A stretch of 45,858 bases of DNA from an uncultured Bacteroides sp. GTDB lineage: Bacteria; Bacteroidota; Bacteroidia; Bacteroidales; UBA932. Shown piece by piece: positions 1 to 8,063 of this stretch. The stretch is from the NCBI GenBank assembly GCA_900543205.1, contig UQQM01000017.1, forward strand, positions 1 to 45,858. The letters are read 5' to 3'. A model generated the notes under the pieces. The model made no database searches, was not told the DNA's origin, and was given only the letters and a program-made list of their open reading frames with translations. Position 1 is the stretch's first letter. Every line of letters starts with the position of its first letter. The position numbers were made by a program, and so were the translations under genes.

Positions 1-80
1 TAGTTACCACCGCACCAGTTAGAGTCCCAACCACGGGTGATACCGATTCTGTTGCTGATAGGATTTGTTTTCTGTCCCAT
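1..80 (-). CDS. rpsC: 30S ribosomal protein S3, N-terminal fragment
   Basis: Only the first 26 or so codons are in the window; the gene runs off the left edge. The start reads [20 protein letters not shown], the well-known beginning of bacterial S3, which binds the head of the 30S subunit near the mRNA entry channel. The ATG lies at 80-78, one base after the rplV stop codon, in the usual rplV-rpsC order of the S10 operon. Nothing can be said about the rest of the protein. Confidence 0.95.
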   Translation of the reverse strand, partial: MGQKTNPISNRIGITRGWDSNWCGGN

Positions 81-81
81 A

Positions 82-498
82 TTACTTATTCTCCACTGGT
101 TGTTTTACATCGAGGATCACGGTAACATGATTGGAGCGCTTGCGTATGCGTCCGGCCCTACCCTGGGGACAGGGACGGATACGTTTCAGCATGCGTCCGC
201 CGTCAACCATAATGGTCTTGACATAGACATTGCCGTTATCCAGCTCCTTGCTCTTGTCCGGATTCTTGGCTTCCCAGTTGGCGATGGCGCTGCGGAGAAG
301 TTTCTCGAGACGGACTGAAGCCTCTCTCTTCGAGAATTTCAGAAGATCGAGAGCGCGGTTGACCTCAACTCCGCGGACCGTGTCGGCGACAAGGCGCATC
401 TTGCGGGGAGAAGTAGGCGCGTCATTCAGTTTGGCGACAGCCGTTGACTTCTTGGCCTCCTTGAGGCGTTCTGCCATTAGTCTTTTACGCTTTCCCAT
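82..498 (-). CDS. rplV: 50S ribosomal protein L22
   Basis: Encodes a 138-residue L22, a large-subunit protein that lines the peptide exit tunnel through its beta-hairpin loop. Family hallmarks are [14 protein letters not shown] near residues 30-43 and the C-terminal [19 protein letters not shown] segment that forms the tunnel loop. The length is longer than the roughly 110 residues of E. coli L22 because of an N-terminal extension rich in Lys and Glu, common in Bacteroidota. It lies between rpsS (5-base gap) and rpsC (1-base gap), so it is cotranscribed with them. Tunnel-loop residues are where macrolide resistance changes arise in other species; nothing unusual is visible here. Confidence 0.97.
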   Translation of the reverse strand: MGKRKRLMAERLKEAKKSTAVAKLNDAPTSPRKMRLVADTVRGVEVNRALDLLKFSKREASVRLEKLLRSAIANWEAKNPDKSKELDNGNVYVKTIMVDGGRMLKRIRPCPQGRAGRIRKRSNHVTVILDVKQPVENK

Positions 499-503
499 GA
501 TAA

Positions 504-776
504 TTACTTCTTATTGTTGCCTGAATGACCTCTGAATGTACGGGTAGGGGCGAATTCGCCGAGCTTGTGGCCTACCATCTGTTCGGTAATGTAAACAGGA
601 ATGAACTTGTTTCCATTGTGGACAGCAATGGTGTGGCCGATGAAGTCAGGAGAGATCATGCTGGCGCGCGACCAGGTCTTGACCACCTCCTTCTTCTTGC
701 TACCATTGTTCATAGCAAGAATTCTCTTCTCCAGGGCTTCCTGGATATATGGACCTTTTCTTAATGAACGACTCAT
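504..776 (-). CDS. rpsS: 30S ribosomal protein S19
   Basis: Encodes a 90-residue S19, a 30S head protein that forms a complex with S13 and contacts the 50S subunit. The start [11 protein letters not shown] and the core segments [20 protein letters not shown] and [16 protein letters not shown] are textbook S19. The length is normal for the family. It follows rplB by 22 bases and precedes rplV by 5 bases in the standard operon order. Confidence 0.98.
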   Translation of the reverse strand: MSRSLRKGPYIQEALEKRILAMNNGSKKKEVVKTWSRASMISPDFIGHTIAVHNGNKFIPVYITEQMVGHKLGEFAPTRTFRGHSGNNKK

Positions 777-798
777 AATCTCTAAAGTTTAATTCCTG

Positions 799-1623
799 TT
801 ATTTCTTCCTTCTTTCAATGATGAACTTGTTTGAAGAGGCCTTAGGATTACGTGTCTTGTAGCCCTTGGCAGGCAGACCCTTGCGTGAGCGGGGGTGTCC
901 GCCGGAAGCACGTCCTTCACCACCACCCATAGGGTGATCGACAGGGTTCATCACGACGCCTCTGTTGTGAGGACGGATGCCGAGCCAGCGTCTGCGGCCG
1001 GCTTTTCCGTGGCTCTCCAGATTGTGGTCGGAGTTGGAAACTTCTCCGATGGTGGCACGGCAGGTGACAAGCACCATGCGGGTCTCGCCTGAAGGCAGGC
1101 GGAGCACGGCGTGCTTTCCTTCACGTGCGGCGAGCTGTGCGAAGGTTCCGGCCGAGCGGGCCATCGCGGCGCCCTGTCCGGGACGAAGCTCGATGTTGTG
1201 GACAAGCGTACCAACAGGAATTTCACTCAGGGGCAGGGTGTTGCCGAGCTCGGGAGCGACTCCGCTTCCGGAAGCGATCACCTGGCCCACCTTGAGTCCT
1301 TTGGGAGCGATGATATATCTCTTCTCTCCGTCTTCATACTGCACAAGGGCGATGCGGGCGCTGCGGTTGGGATCGTACTCGATCGTGAGAACCGTAGCAG
1401 GGCAGTTGTCCTTGTTGCGGCGGAAGTCGATGATACGGTACATCCTCTTGTGTCCGCCGCCTCTGTAGCGTACGGTCATCTGACCCGTATTGTTGCGTCC
1501 GCCGGTGCTCTTAAGGGGCTCCAGCAATGATTTCTGGGGTTTCTTGGCGGTAATCTCGTCGAATGCGCTGATCACCTTGTTCCTCTGGCCGGGGGTTACC
1601 GGCTTGAATTTTCTTACTGCCAT
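799..1623 (-). CDS. rplB: 50S ribosomal protein L2
   Basis: Encodes L2 (274 residues, normal length), a primary 23S rRNA binding protein needed for subunit joining and close to the peptidyl transferase centre. The motif [17 protein letters not shown] near residues 219-235 contains the conserved His that approaches the catalytic centre, and [14 protein letters not shown] near the N-terminus is also typical. It sits between rplW (14-base gap) and rpsS (22-base gap), as in other bacteria. Confidence 0.98.
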   Translation of the reverse strand: MAVRKFKPVTPGQRNKVISAFDEITAKKPQKSLLEPLKSTGGRNNTGQMTVRYRGGGHKRMYRIIDFRRNKDNCPATVLTIEYDPNRSARIALVQYEDGEKRYIIAPKGLKVGQVIASGSGVAPELGNTLPLSEIPVGTLVHNIELRPGQGAAMARSAGTFAQLAAREGKHAVLRLPSGETRMVLVTCRATIGEVSNSDHNLESHGKAGRRRWLGIRPHNRGVVMNPVDHPMGGGEGRASGGHPRSRKGLPAKGYKTRNPKASSNKFIIERRKK

Positions 1624-1637
1624 TGTCTGTCCCTCCC

Positions 1638-1928
1638 TTAAATGTTAGCGTAGAAATCTATCTTGTCATCACCTGCAAGGGTAACATACGCCTTCTTGAA
1701 GTGATTCATGCGGCCGCGGAGAATGCCGGTCTTGGTGTAGCGGCTCTTCCTCTTGCCGTGATAGTTGAGCGTGTTCACGCTTGCGACGGAGACATTGTAC
1801 ATCTGCTCCACCGCTTCCTTGATCTGAAGCTTGTTGGCTTTACGATCCACGATAAAGCCGTACTGGTTCAACTTCTCGCCCTGAGCCGTAAGCTTCTCTG
1901 TTATTATTGGCTTAATTATAATTCCCAT
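1638..1928 (-). CDS. rplW: 50S ribosomal protein L23
   Basis: Encodes L23 (96 residues), which sits at the exit of the peptide tunnel and docks trigger factor and SRP. The start [14 protein letters not shown] and the C-terminal [18 protein letters not shown] pattern fit the family. The reading frame stays open four codons further to a TTG immediately after the rplD stop, but the ATG at 1928 matches the normal L23 N-terminus and leaves a 12-base gap, so I chose it. The gene lies in the standard rplD-rplW-rplB order. Confidence 0.95.
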   Translation of the reverse strand: MGIIIKPIITEKLTAQGEKLNQYGFIVDRKANKLQIKEAVEQMYNVSVASVNTLNYHGKRKSRYTKTGILRGRMNHFKKAYVTLAGDDKIDFYANI

Positions 1929-1940
1929 CTTCGTAAACAA

Positions 1941-2570
1941 TTAGCGCAGATTCCTTTCAGCGAGAGTGTCCTGCACACCGTCGATGAACACGAGCTTGTT
2001 GGAGTTCATGATGGCGTAGGTGTTGATCTCGTCAACGGTGATTACGTTCACCTCGGGAAGGTTGCGGGATGAAAGATAGATGTTGTCTGAATTCTGGGGA
2101 AGCACGTAGAGGACCTTGCGGGTTCCGGCGTTGATGGCCGAAGTGATCTTGAGGAGATCCTTGGTCCTGGGAGCTTCCAGGGTGAAAGGCTCAAGAATGA
2201 TGATGGCATTCTCATTCGCCTTGTATGAGAGGGCTGACCTGCGGGCCAGAGCCTTGACTTTCTTGTTGAGCTTCTTGTGGTAGAAGCGGGGAACGGGTCC
2301 GAAGACGCGGCCGCCGCCTACGAAGATGCCCGCCTTGAGGCTTCCGTGGCGTGCTCCGCCGCCGCCCTTCTGGCGTCCGAGCTTCTTCGTGCTGTGGGAG
2401 TTCTCGCTGCGGTCCTTGGTCTTGGCGTTGCCGTGACGCTGGTTGGCGAGATACTGCACTACATCAAGATATATGGCATGGTCGTTGGGCTGCACGCCGA
2501 ATACCTTCTCATCGAGGGTGACCTGCTTGCCGGACTGAGTTCCGTCAATCTTCAAAACTGGTAACTGCAT
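1941..2570 (-). CDS. rplD: 50S ribosomal protein L4
   Basis: Encodes L4 (209 residues, normal length), which binds 23S rRNA early in assembly and, with L22, lines the constriction of the exit tunnel. The long loop GRQKGGGGARHGSLKAGIFV around residues 66-85 is the tunnel extension. In E. coli L4 also represses its own operon by binding the leader; no such mechanism can be seen here. It begins 2 bases after the rplC stop, so the two are translationally close. Confidence 0.97.
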   Translation of the reverse strand: MQLPVLKIDGTQSGKQVTLDEKVFGVQPNDHAIYLDVVQYLANQRHGNAKTKDRSENSHSTKKLGRQKGGGGARHGSLKAGIFVGGGRVFGPVPRFYHKKLNKKVKALARRSALSYKANENAIIILEPFTLEAPRTKDLLKITSAINAGTRKVLYVLPQNSDNIYLSSRNLPEVNVITVDEINTYAIMNSNKLVFIDGVQDTLAERNLR

Positions 2571-2572
2571 AA

Positions 2573-3196
2573 CTAAGCCTCCAAAATTACATAAGAACCC
2601 CTGGCTCCGGGAACGGAACCCTTAACTACGACAAGATTGTGCTCGGGAATCACCTTCACTACCTGAAGGTTCATCACCTTCACCCTCTCGTTGCCCATGT
2701 GGCCGGCCATGCGCATTCCGGGAAGGACGCGTGAAGGCCAAGAGGATGCACCCATTGAACCGGGGTGACGAAGGCGGTTGTGCTGGCCGTGGGTCTGACC
2801 GCCTACTCCGGCGAAGCCATGACGGTGCACTACGCCCTGGAAGCCCCTACCTTTAGAAGTGCCGATTACGTCCACGAACTTCACGTCATCGGAGAAGAAG
2901 TCTGCGACGGTGTACTTGTCGCCGAGACCGATCTCGCCGAAGTCAGACCTGAACTCGACGAGCTTCCTCATGGGAGCGCAACCTGCCTTTTTGAAATGCC
3001 CCATCAGAGGCGCGCTGGCGTGCTTTTCGGTGGTTTCGTCATAGGCGAGCTGCACTGCGGAATATCCATCTTTCTCCACGGTGCGGAGCTGCGTGACAAC
3101 GCACGGACCAGCCTCGATAACGGTGCATGGTATGTTCTTACCATCGGCACCGAAAACGGAAGTCATTCCGATTTTCTTTCCAATCAATCCAGGCAT
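2573..3196 (-). CDS. rplC: 50S ribosomal protein L3
   Basis: Encodes L3 (207 residues), a 23S rRNA binding protein reaching toward the peptidyl transferase centre. Hallmarks are the start [15 protein letters not shown] and the central loop [18 protein letters not shown] around residues 115-132. It is the first gene of the leftward ribosomal operon in this window: the next 148 bases hold only promoters, and then a divergent gene. In E. coli and in well-studied Bacteroides rpsJ precedes rplC, so its absence here is a break of conserved gene order. Confidence 0.97.
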   Translation of the reverse strand: MPGLIGKKIGMTSVFGADGKNIPCTVIEAGPCVVTQLRTVEKDGYSAVQLAYDETTEKHASAPLMGHFKKAGCAPMRKLVEFRSDFGEIGLGDKYTVADFFSDDVKFVDVIGTSKGRGFQGVVHRHGFAGVGGQTHGQHNRLRHPGSMGASSWPSRVLPGMRMAGHMGNERVKVMNLQVVKVIPEHNLVVVKGSVPGARGSYVILEA

Positions 3197-3254
3197 TGGT
3201 TTGATAATTAATTGTTTATAAATACATTAAAAAGTCCGCCTAAAAAGCGGGCTG

Positions 3255-3286
3255 CAAATATACAATTTATTTGGCAAAAAGCAAAA
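3255..3286 (-). promoter_or_regulatory. Promoter of the rplC ribosomal operon
   Basis: Reading the minus strand, TTTTG at 3286-3282 and TATATTTG at 3262-3255 are separated by 19 bases, matching the Bacteroidota housekeeping pattern (TTTG near -33 and TAnnTTTG near -7). The predicted RNA start is about 50 bases upstream of the rplC ATG. A short imperfect hairpin (3234-3252) would sit at the very 5' end of that RNA; whether it regulates anything is unknown. Confidence 0.6.
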
Positions 3287-3288
3287 AC

Positions 3289-3318
3289 TTGCTTTCCCAT
3301 ATTTTCATTGTATCTTTG
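3289..3318 (+). promoter_or_regulatory. Promoter of dacA
   Basis: TTG at 3289-3291 and TATCTTTG at 3311-3318 fit the Bacteroidota -33 and -7 boxes with a 19-base spacer. The start of transcription would fall near 3325, about 20 bases before the dacA ATG. It lies almost back to back with the rplC promoter, so the two divergent units share a 148-base control region. Confidence 0.6.
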
Positions 3319-3344
3319 TACTATTCAATGACTGACGAAGGGAC

Positions 3345-4133
3345 ATGCTCGAATTTCTGCACTTCACTTGGATAGACTTCCTCGACATCCTGATGGTGAC
3401 GGGCCTGATCTTCCTGGCCTTCCGCTGGATAAAGGGCTCCACCGCAGTCAACATATTCGTTGCGATAATCCTCGTCCTCCTGGTCTACATAATAGCCTCG
3501 TCGATAGGCATGAAGATGATATCCTCGGTGCTGGGCACCCTGATAAACGTCGGCGCCATTGCGCTGATCATCATCTTCCAGCCCGAAATCAGGCGCTTCC
3601 TCAACTCGCTGGGACGCCGCGCCGGCGACACCCTGGAGAACAGGTCGTTCCTCCGCAGGTTCTTCCCCAGGCAGATGCTCCAGACCGTCGATGCGAAGTC
3701 GGTCACCGAGATAGCCGAGGCCTGCCGCGAGATGTCGGAACAGAAGACCGGGGCCCTGATCATCATACGCAAGAAGGACACCCTGCAGGAAATCATAGAC
3801 ACGGGGGACGTGACCGACGCCCGCATCAGCAGGAGGCTCATAATGAACATCTTCTACAAGAACTCCCCTCTGCACGACGGAGCCATGATAATAGGTGACA
3901 ACAGGATAATCGCCGCACGCTGCACCCTGCCCATAACCGACAGGTCCGACCTGCCTCCCCGCTTCGGGATGAGGCACAAGGCCGCCGTGGGCATCTCCGA
4001 GCAGAGCGACGCCGACGTGGTGGTCGTTAGCGAACAGACGGGAGGAATCTCCTTCGTAAGGGCCGGGAAAGTCCGGCCGATCGACAGCATCAACAACCTG
4101 AAACTGCTACTGGCGGGAGAACTTGGCGAATGA
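3345..4133 (+). CDS. dacA: Diadenylate cyclase (CdaA/DacA type)
   Basis: Membrane enzyme that joins two ATP molecules into cyclic di-AMP, a messenger tied to osmolyte balance and cell-wall state. The 262-residue protein has three hydrophobic segments in the first 80 residues, then the DAC domain. The two signature motifs are visible: LHDGAMII (DGA) and GMRHKAAVGISE (RHR-type, here RHK). Length and layout match CdaA. A purine-rich GAAGGGA stretch lies just before the ATG. In many Bacteroidota dacA follows folP; here it has its own promoter and overlaps mutS2 by 4 bases. Confidence 0.93.
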   Translation: MLEFLHFTWIDFLDILMVTGLIFLAFRWIKGSTAVNIFVAIILVLLVYIIASSIGMKMISSVLGTLINVGAIALIIIFQPEIRRFLNSLGRRAGDTLENRSFLRRFFPRQMLQTVDAKSVTEIAEACREMSEQKTGALIIIRKKDTLQEIIDTGDVTDARISRRLIMNIFYKNSPLHDGAMIIGDNRIIAARCTLPITDRSDLPPRFGMRHKAAVGISEQSDADVVVVSEQTGGISFVRAGKVRPIDSINNLKLLLAGELGE

Positions 4134-6592
4134 AAGACGCGACACTTGAAGCCAAACTCGGATTCGACAAGATCCGGAAGACGATATCCGACCGCTGCAT
4201 GACGGACTATGCGGCGGAAAAGGTCGCCGGCGAGGAATTCTCGGCCGACGCCTCAGTCATCGGCCGCCGGCTGAAGCTGACCGACGAGATGCGCCTAGTG
4301 ATGATGTTCGAGGAGAACTTCCCTTCAACGGGATACATCGACGCCATACCCTTTCTGAGCGCACTCGAGAAGCCCGGCTCCTGCATCGACGTGCTCTCGC
4401 TCGGCAAGCTGAAGACCGCCACCGACACCATACGCCGCATCCTGCATTTCTTCGGAAGCATAAAGGACGAGGTCTACCCGGAGCTGAAGCGCATGGCCTC
4501 GCCGGTGAGGTCGTTTCCGGAAGTGCAGCGCAGGATAGAGGGCATCCTGGACAAATACGGGGACATCAAGGACTCCGCCTCGGACAGGCTGCAGGAGATA
4601 CGCAGCGCCATACGCTCGAAGGAGGCGGCCATTTCCAAGCGCGCCGGAGCCATACTCAAGCAGGCCCAGGAAGCGGGCATCACCGACGCCGACGCCTCGG
4701 TGAACATACGCGACGGCAAGTTCCTGATCCCCGTCAGCAGCTCCTCCAAGCGCAAGCTGCCAGGCTTCGTCTATGACGAGTCCGCATCCGGAAAGACCAC
4801 CTTCATCGAACCAGCCGAAATAATAGAGCTCGAGAACGATATCAGCGCCCTTCACTTCGAGGAGGCCAGGGAAATACAGAAGATACTCTACGACTTCACG
4901 GAATTCCTCAGGCCCTATATCCCCGAACTGCTGAAGGGGGCGGCCTTCCTCGGCGAGACCGACTTCCTGATGGCCAAGGCCCAGACAGCCCTGGACTTCA
5001 TCGCCGGAATGCCTGTAATCTCGACCGACGGCAGCCTCAGCCTCCGGAAGGCCAGGCACCCGCTGCTCGAAAAGGCCCTGAAGGCCGAAGGCCGCAACAT
5101 GGTCCCGCTCACCATCACCCTCACCCCGGCCAAGCGCATGCTGCTGATTTCCGGACCGAACGCGGGAGGAAAGTCCGTGTGCCTGAAGACCACAGGACTG
5201 CTGCAGTACATGTTCCAGTGGGGCATGCTGATACCCACCTCGGAGACCTCCGAGCTCCCCATATTCGACAGAATCTCCGTCAGCATAGGCGACAACCAGA
5301 ACCTTGAGAACGACCTCAGCACCTACAGTTCCTTCCTGGCCGACATGAGGGACATGCTCGCGACCGCAGACGACAGGACCCTGGTGCTCATAGACGAGTT
5401 CGGTTCGGGCACGGAGCCGGCGGCCGGAGGCGCGATAGCCGAAGCCATACTCAGCGAGCTGGACAAGAGGGGCGTCTACGGGGTCATCACCACCCACTAC
5501 ACCAACCTGAAGCTCTACGCCTCATCGCAGGGGGCGCACGTGACCAACGGCGCCATGCTCTACGACTCTTCGAAGATAGAGCCCATGTTCAAGCTGGAGA
5601 TAGGTCTGCCGGGCAACTCCTTCGCCTTCGAGCTCGCGCGCAAGATGAAGCTTCCGGAGCCCATAGTCAAGGATGCGGAGAGCCGCGCCGGAGACGAATT
5701 CGTCGGAATGGAGCGCAACCTCAGGAGAATCGCCAGGAACCGCCGCGCCCTCGACGAGAAGCTGCAGAAGGTGAAGCACAGCGACAGGGAGCTCACCGAG
5801 CTCACGGAAAAATACGGGAAGGAACTGGAGGACATACGCAGGCAGCGCGAAACCATACTGGCAGAAGCCAGGAGAGAAGCCGAGGAGATAGTGCGCCAGG
5901 CCGGACGGCAGGTCGAGAAGACTATCAGGGAAATCCGTGAGGCACAGGCAGAAAAGGAGCAGACCAAGGCAGCAAGGCAGGAACTACAGGGCTTCCTCGG
6001 CGGACTCGAGCAGAAGAAGGCGAAGGAGCAGAAGAGCCGCGAGGAATATCTGGACCGCAAGCTCGACCAGCTGCAGAAGCGCAGGAAGAAGAAGGAGACC
6101 GCTCCCGTGAAGGAGCAGAAGCAGGAGCCCCTGAAAGTGGGCGAGAAGGCGAGAATCAAGGACAACGGGCTCGTGGGCGAGGTCGCGAAGATTTCAAACC
6201 GCTCCGTGACCCTCATCATAGGCAACGTCACGAGCACCATGTCCCCGGACAAGGTGGAGCGCATATCCTCCAACGAGTTCCGCGAGGCCTCCCGCAAGGC
6301 CTTCGCCGCCCCCATGCAGAAGGTTGACAGCTCCATAACGGAACGTAAGCTGAACTTCTCGCCCGAGCTCGACATACGCGGGGAGCGCCTCGCCGACGCC
6401 CTCAACACGGTCATGCATTATATCGACGATGCGATAATGCTCAACGTGGGCTCGGTGCGCATAATCCACGGCAAGGGCACCGGAGTGCTGCGCGAAGAGA
6501 TACAGAAATACCTGAGGTCCATACCCGGGCTCAGCGTCAGCGACGAGGACGTGAGACAGGGAGGGACAGGAGTCACGGTAGTAAAATTCTAG
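4130..6592 (+). CDS. mutS2: MutS2 family ATPase/endonuclease
   Basis: MutS2 proteins act on branched DNA to suppress recombination and, in Bacillus, split collided ribosomes. The 820-residue protein has the N-terminal core, a clamp region, an ATPase with Walker A GPNAGGKS near residues 342-349 and Walker B LVLIDEFGSGTEP near 420, a long charged coiled coil (about 525-680), a KOW-like stretch, and a C-terminal Smr domain (about 745-820) with LDIRG and HGKGTG. Unlike MutS1 it lacks the mismatch-recognition domain. The ATG overlaps the dacA stop (ATGA), indicating coupled translation, and yraN follows after 3 bases. Confidence 0.95.
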   Translation: MKDATLEAKLGFDKIRKTISDRCMTDYAAEKVAGEEFSADASVIGRRLKLTDEMRLVMMFEENFPSTGYIDAIPFLSALEKPGSCIDVLSLGKLKTATDTIRRILHFFGSIKDEVYPELKRMASPVRSFPEVQRRIEGILDKYGDIKDSASDRLQEIRSAIRSKEAAISKRAGAILKQAQEAGITDADASVNIRDGKFLIPVSSSSKRKLPGFVYDESASGKTTFIEPAEIIELENDISALHFEEAREIQKILYDFTEFLRPYIPELLKGAAFLGETDFLMAKAQTALDFIAGMPVISTDGSLSLRKARHPLLEKALKAEGRNMVPLTITLTPAKRMLLISGPNAGGKSVCLKTTGLLQYMFQWGMLIPTSETSELPIFDRISVSIGDNQNLENDLSTYSSFLADMRDMLATADDRTLVLIDEFGSGTEPAAGGAIAEAILSELDKRGVYGVITTHYTNLKLYASSQGAHVTNGAMLYDSSKIEPMFKLEIGLPGNSFAFELARKMKLPEPIVKDAESRAGDEFVGMERNLRRIARNRRALDEKLQKVKHSDRELTELTEKYGKELEDIRRQRETILAEARREAEEIVRQAGRQVEKTIREIREAQAEKEQTKAARQELQGFLGGLEQKKAKEQKSREEYLDRKLDQLQKRRKKKETAPVKEQKQEPLKVGEKARIKDNGLVGEVAKISNRSVTLIIGNVTSTMSPDKVERISSNEFREASRKAFAAPMQKVDSSITERKLNFSPELDIRGERLADALNTVMHYIDDAIMLNVGSVRIIHGKGTGVLREEIQKYLRSIPGLSVSDEDVRQGGTGVTVVKF

Positions 6593-6595
6593 ACT

Positions 6596-6979
6596 ATGGG
6601 AAATTTCAGACAAGCCATCGGAAAAAGAGGAGAAGACGAAGCCTGCAGGCATCTCGAGAAACTCGGACACAGGATAGTCGCGAGGAACTGGAGATACGCC
6701 CGCCTCGAAGTGGACATCATCAGCCTGTGCGGCAACGGGCTGCATTTCGTGGAAGTCAAGAGCCGGACGGCTCCGGCCGAAGCGGCCCCGGAGACGAACG
6801 TGGACGCGGCGAAACGGCGCAAGCTCGCTTCCGCCGCCCTGGCCTTCCTGAATTCTGCCGCCCGCAGGAATCTTCCGCCGGACCTGGAAGTTTTCTTCGA
6901 CATCGTCACCCTGCTCTTTGACGGCCCGGACTTTGAATTGAATTACTATCCACAAGCTTTTATACCCACTTATGCTTAA
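6596..6979 (+). CDS. yraN: YraN/UPF0102 family nuclease-fold protein
   Basis: Small protein (127 residues) of the UPF0102 family, which has a restriction-endonuclease-like fold; its cellular function is not established, though links to DNA processing are proposed. Family motifs are GKRGEDEA near residues 9-16, RLEVDIIS near 37-44 and FVEVKSRT near 51-58; the Glu, Asp, Glu and Lys match the usual metal-binding nuclease core. It lies 3 bases after mutS2 and its end overlaps the next gene by 8 bases, so it belongs to the same operon. Confidence 0.88.
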   Translation: MGNFRQAIGKRGEDEACRHLEKLGHRIVARNWRYARLEVDIISLCGNGLHFVEVKSRTAPAEAAPETNVDAAKRRKLASAALAFLNSAARRNLPPDLEVFFDIVTLLFDGPDFELNYYPQAFIPTYA

Positions 6980-8063
6980 TAACCATTTCTACTGCATAAT
7001 CATGGCCGGAGGGATCGGCTCCCGCTTCTGGCCTATCAGCAGGGCCGACAAGCCCAAGCAGTTCCTGGACTTCACGGCGGAAGGCAAGTCCTTCCTCCGT
7101 TTCACCTACGAAAGAGTGAGGGCCGTCATCCCCGACGACAACATCATCGTCGTGTCCCTCACCCGCTACAAGGAGGAGGTCAAGAAGCACATCCCCGAGC
7201 TCAAGGACGAGAACCTGCTTCTTGAACCCTACAACCGCAACACCGCACCCTGCATCACCTACGCCACCTACTCCATCCTCAAGAGGGATCCGCTGGCGGT
7301 CACGGTGGTGACGGCGGCCGACCTCATCATCCACAACCACAAGGCATTCAACGAGACCCTGAGCAGCGCCCTCGCCTACGCCGCCGGCACCGACGCCCTG
7401 ATAACCATAGGCGTGGTTCCCACCAGGCCCGACCCTAACTTCGGATACATACAGATGGCGGGCAAGCCGGAGCCCGGAAGCCCCGTGAAGGTGAAGACCT
7501 TCACCGAGAAACCCAGCACCGAGCTGGCCAAGGTGTTCATCGACACCAAGGAATTCCTCTGGAACTCGGGCATCTTCGCATGGAGGGCTTCGGTGATCAA
7601 GGATGAGCTGGAGAAATACGTACCCGAGATAACCAACCTCTGGGAGGGATGGCAGAGCAACCTCGGCACCGACACGGAACGCGAATTCATTGAAAGAATC
7701 TACACCGACATGCCCAGAATCTCAATCGACTACGCCGTGATGGAGAAGACCGACCACGCATGGGTCTACCCGGCCACTTTCAGATGGGCCGACATCGGAA
7801 ACTGGGACACCCTGTACGACTACATGGCGCACCATGACGAGAACGGCAACGCGATGAACCTGCTGAACAAGGGCCTGATCAAGGAATGCAAGGGCAACAT
7901 CGTCTACTCGGACAACCCCGACAAGCTGCTCGCCCTCCGGGGACTGGAGGACTTCATCGTTATCAACACCCACGACGTGCTGATGATATGCCCCCGCGAC
8001 ATGGACAAGCTCAAGGACTTCCTGTCGAGCCTCGCCATGCCGGACTTTGAAGAATACAGATAA
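6972..8063 (+). CDS. manC: Mannose-1-phosphate guanylyltransferase
   Basis: Makes GDP-mannose from mannose 1-phosphate and GTP, the precursor of mannose and fucose units in surface polysaccharides. The 363-residue protein starts with the nucleotidyltransferase signature AGGIGSRFWPISRADKPKQF (residues 12-31) and has FTEKPS and the active-site-like FLWNSGIFAW segment. It is the short form without the fused isomerase domain found in some ManC proteins. It overlaps yraN by 8 bases and the downstream aminotransferase by 1 base. The symbol is by family; the exact sugar could be checked only biochemically. Confidence 0.88.
   Translation: MLNNHFYCIIMAGGIGSRFWPISRADKPKQFLDFTAEGKSFLRFTYERVRAVIPDDNIIVVSLTRYKEEVKKHIPELKDENLLLEPYNRNTAPCITYATYSILKRDPLAVTVVTAADLIIHNHKAFNETLSSALAYAAGTDALITIGVVPTRPDPNFGYIQMAGKPEPGSPVKVKTFTEKPSTELAKVFIDTKEFLWNSGIFAWRASVIKDELEKYVPEITNLWEGWQSNLGTDTEREFIERIYTDMPRISIDYAVMEKTDHAWVYPATFRWADIGNWDTLYDYMAHHDENGNAMNLLNKGLIKECKGNIVYSDNPDKLLALRGLEDFIVINTHDVLMICPRDMDKLKDFLSSLAMPDFEEYR

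Noticed and set aside
3234..3252. Short hairpin in the rplC leader as a ribosomal protein autoregulation site
   Set aside because: On the rplC message it has a mismatch and only about five pairs, and no known L4-binding leader pattern can be recognised.
4325..5497. A 390-codon minus-strand frame inside mutS2
   Set aside because: Shadow of mutS2, with no recognisable domain.
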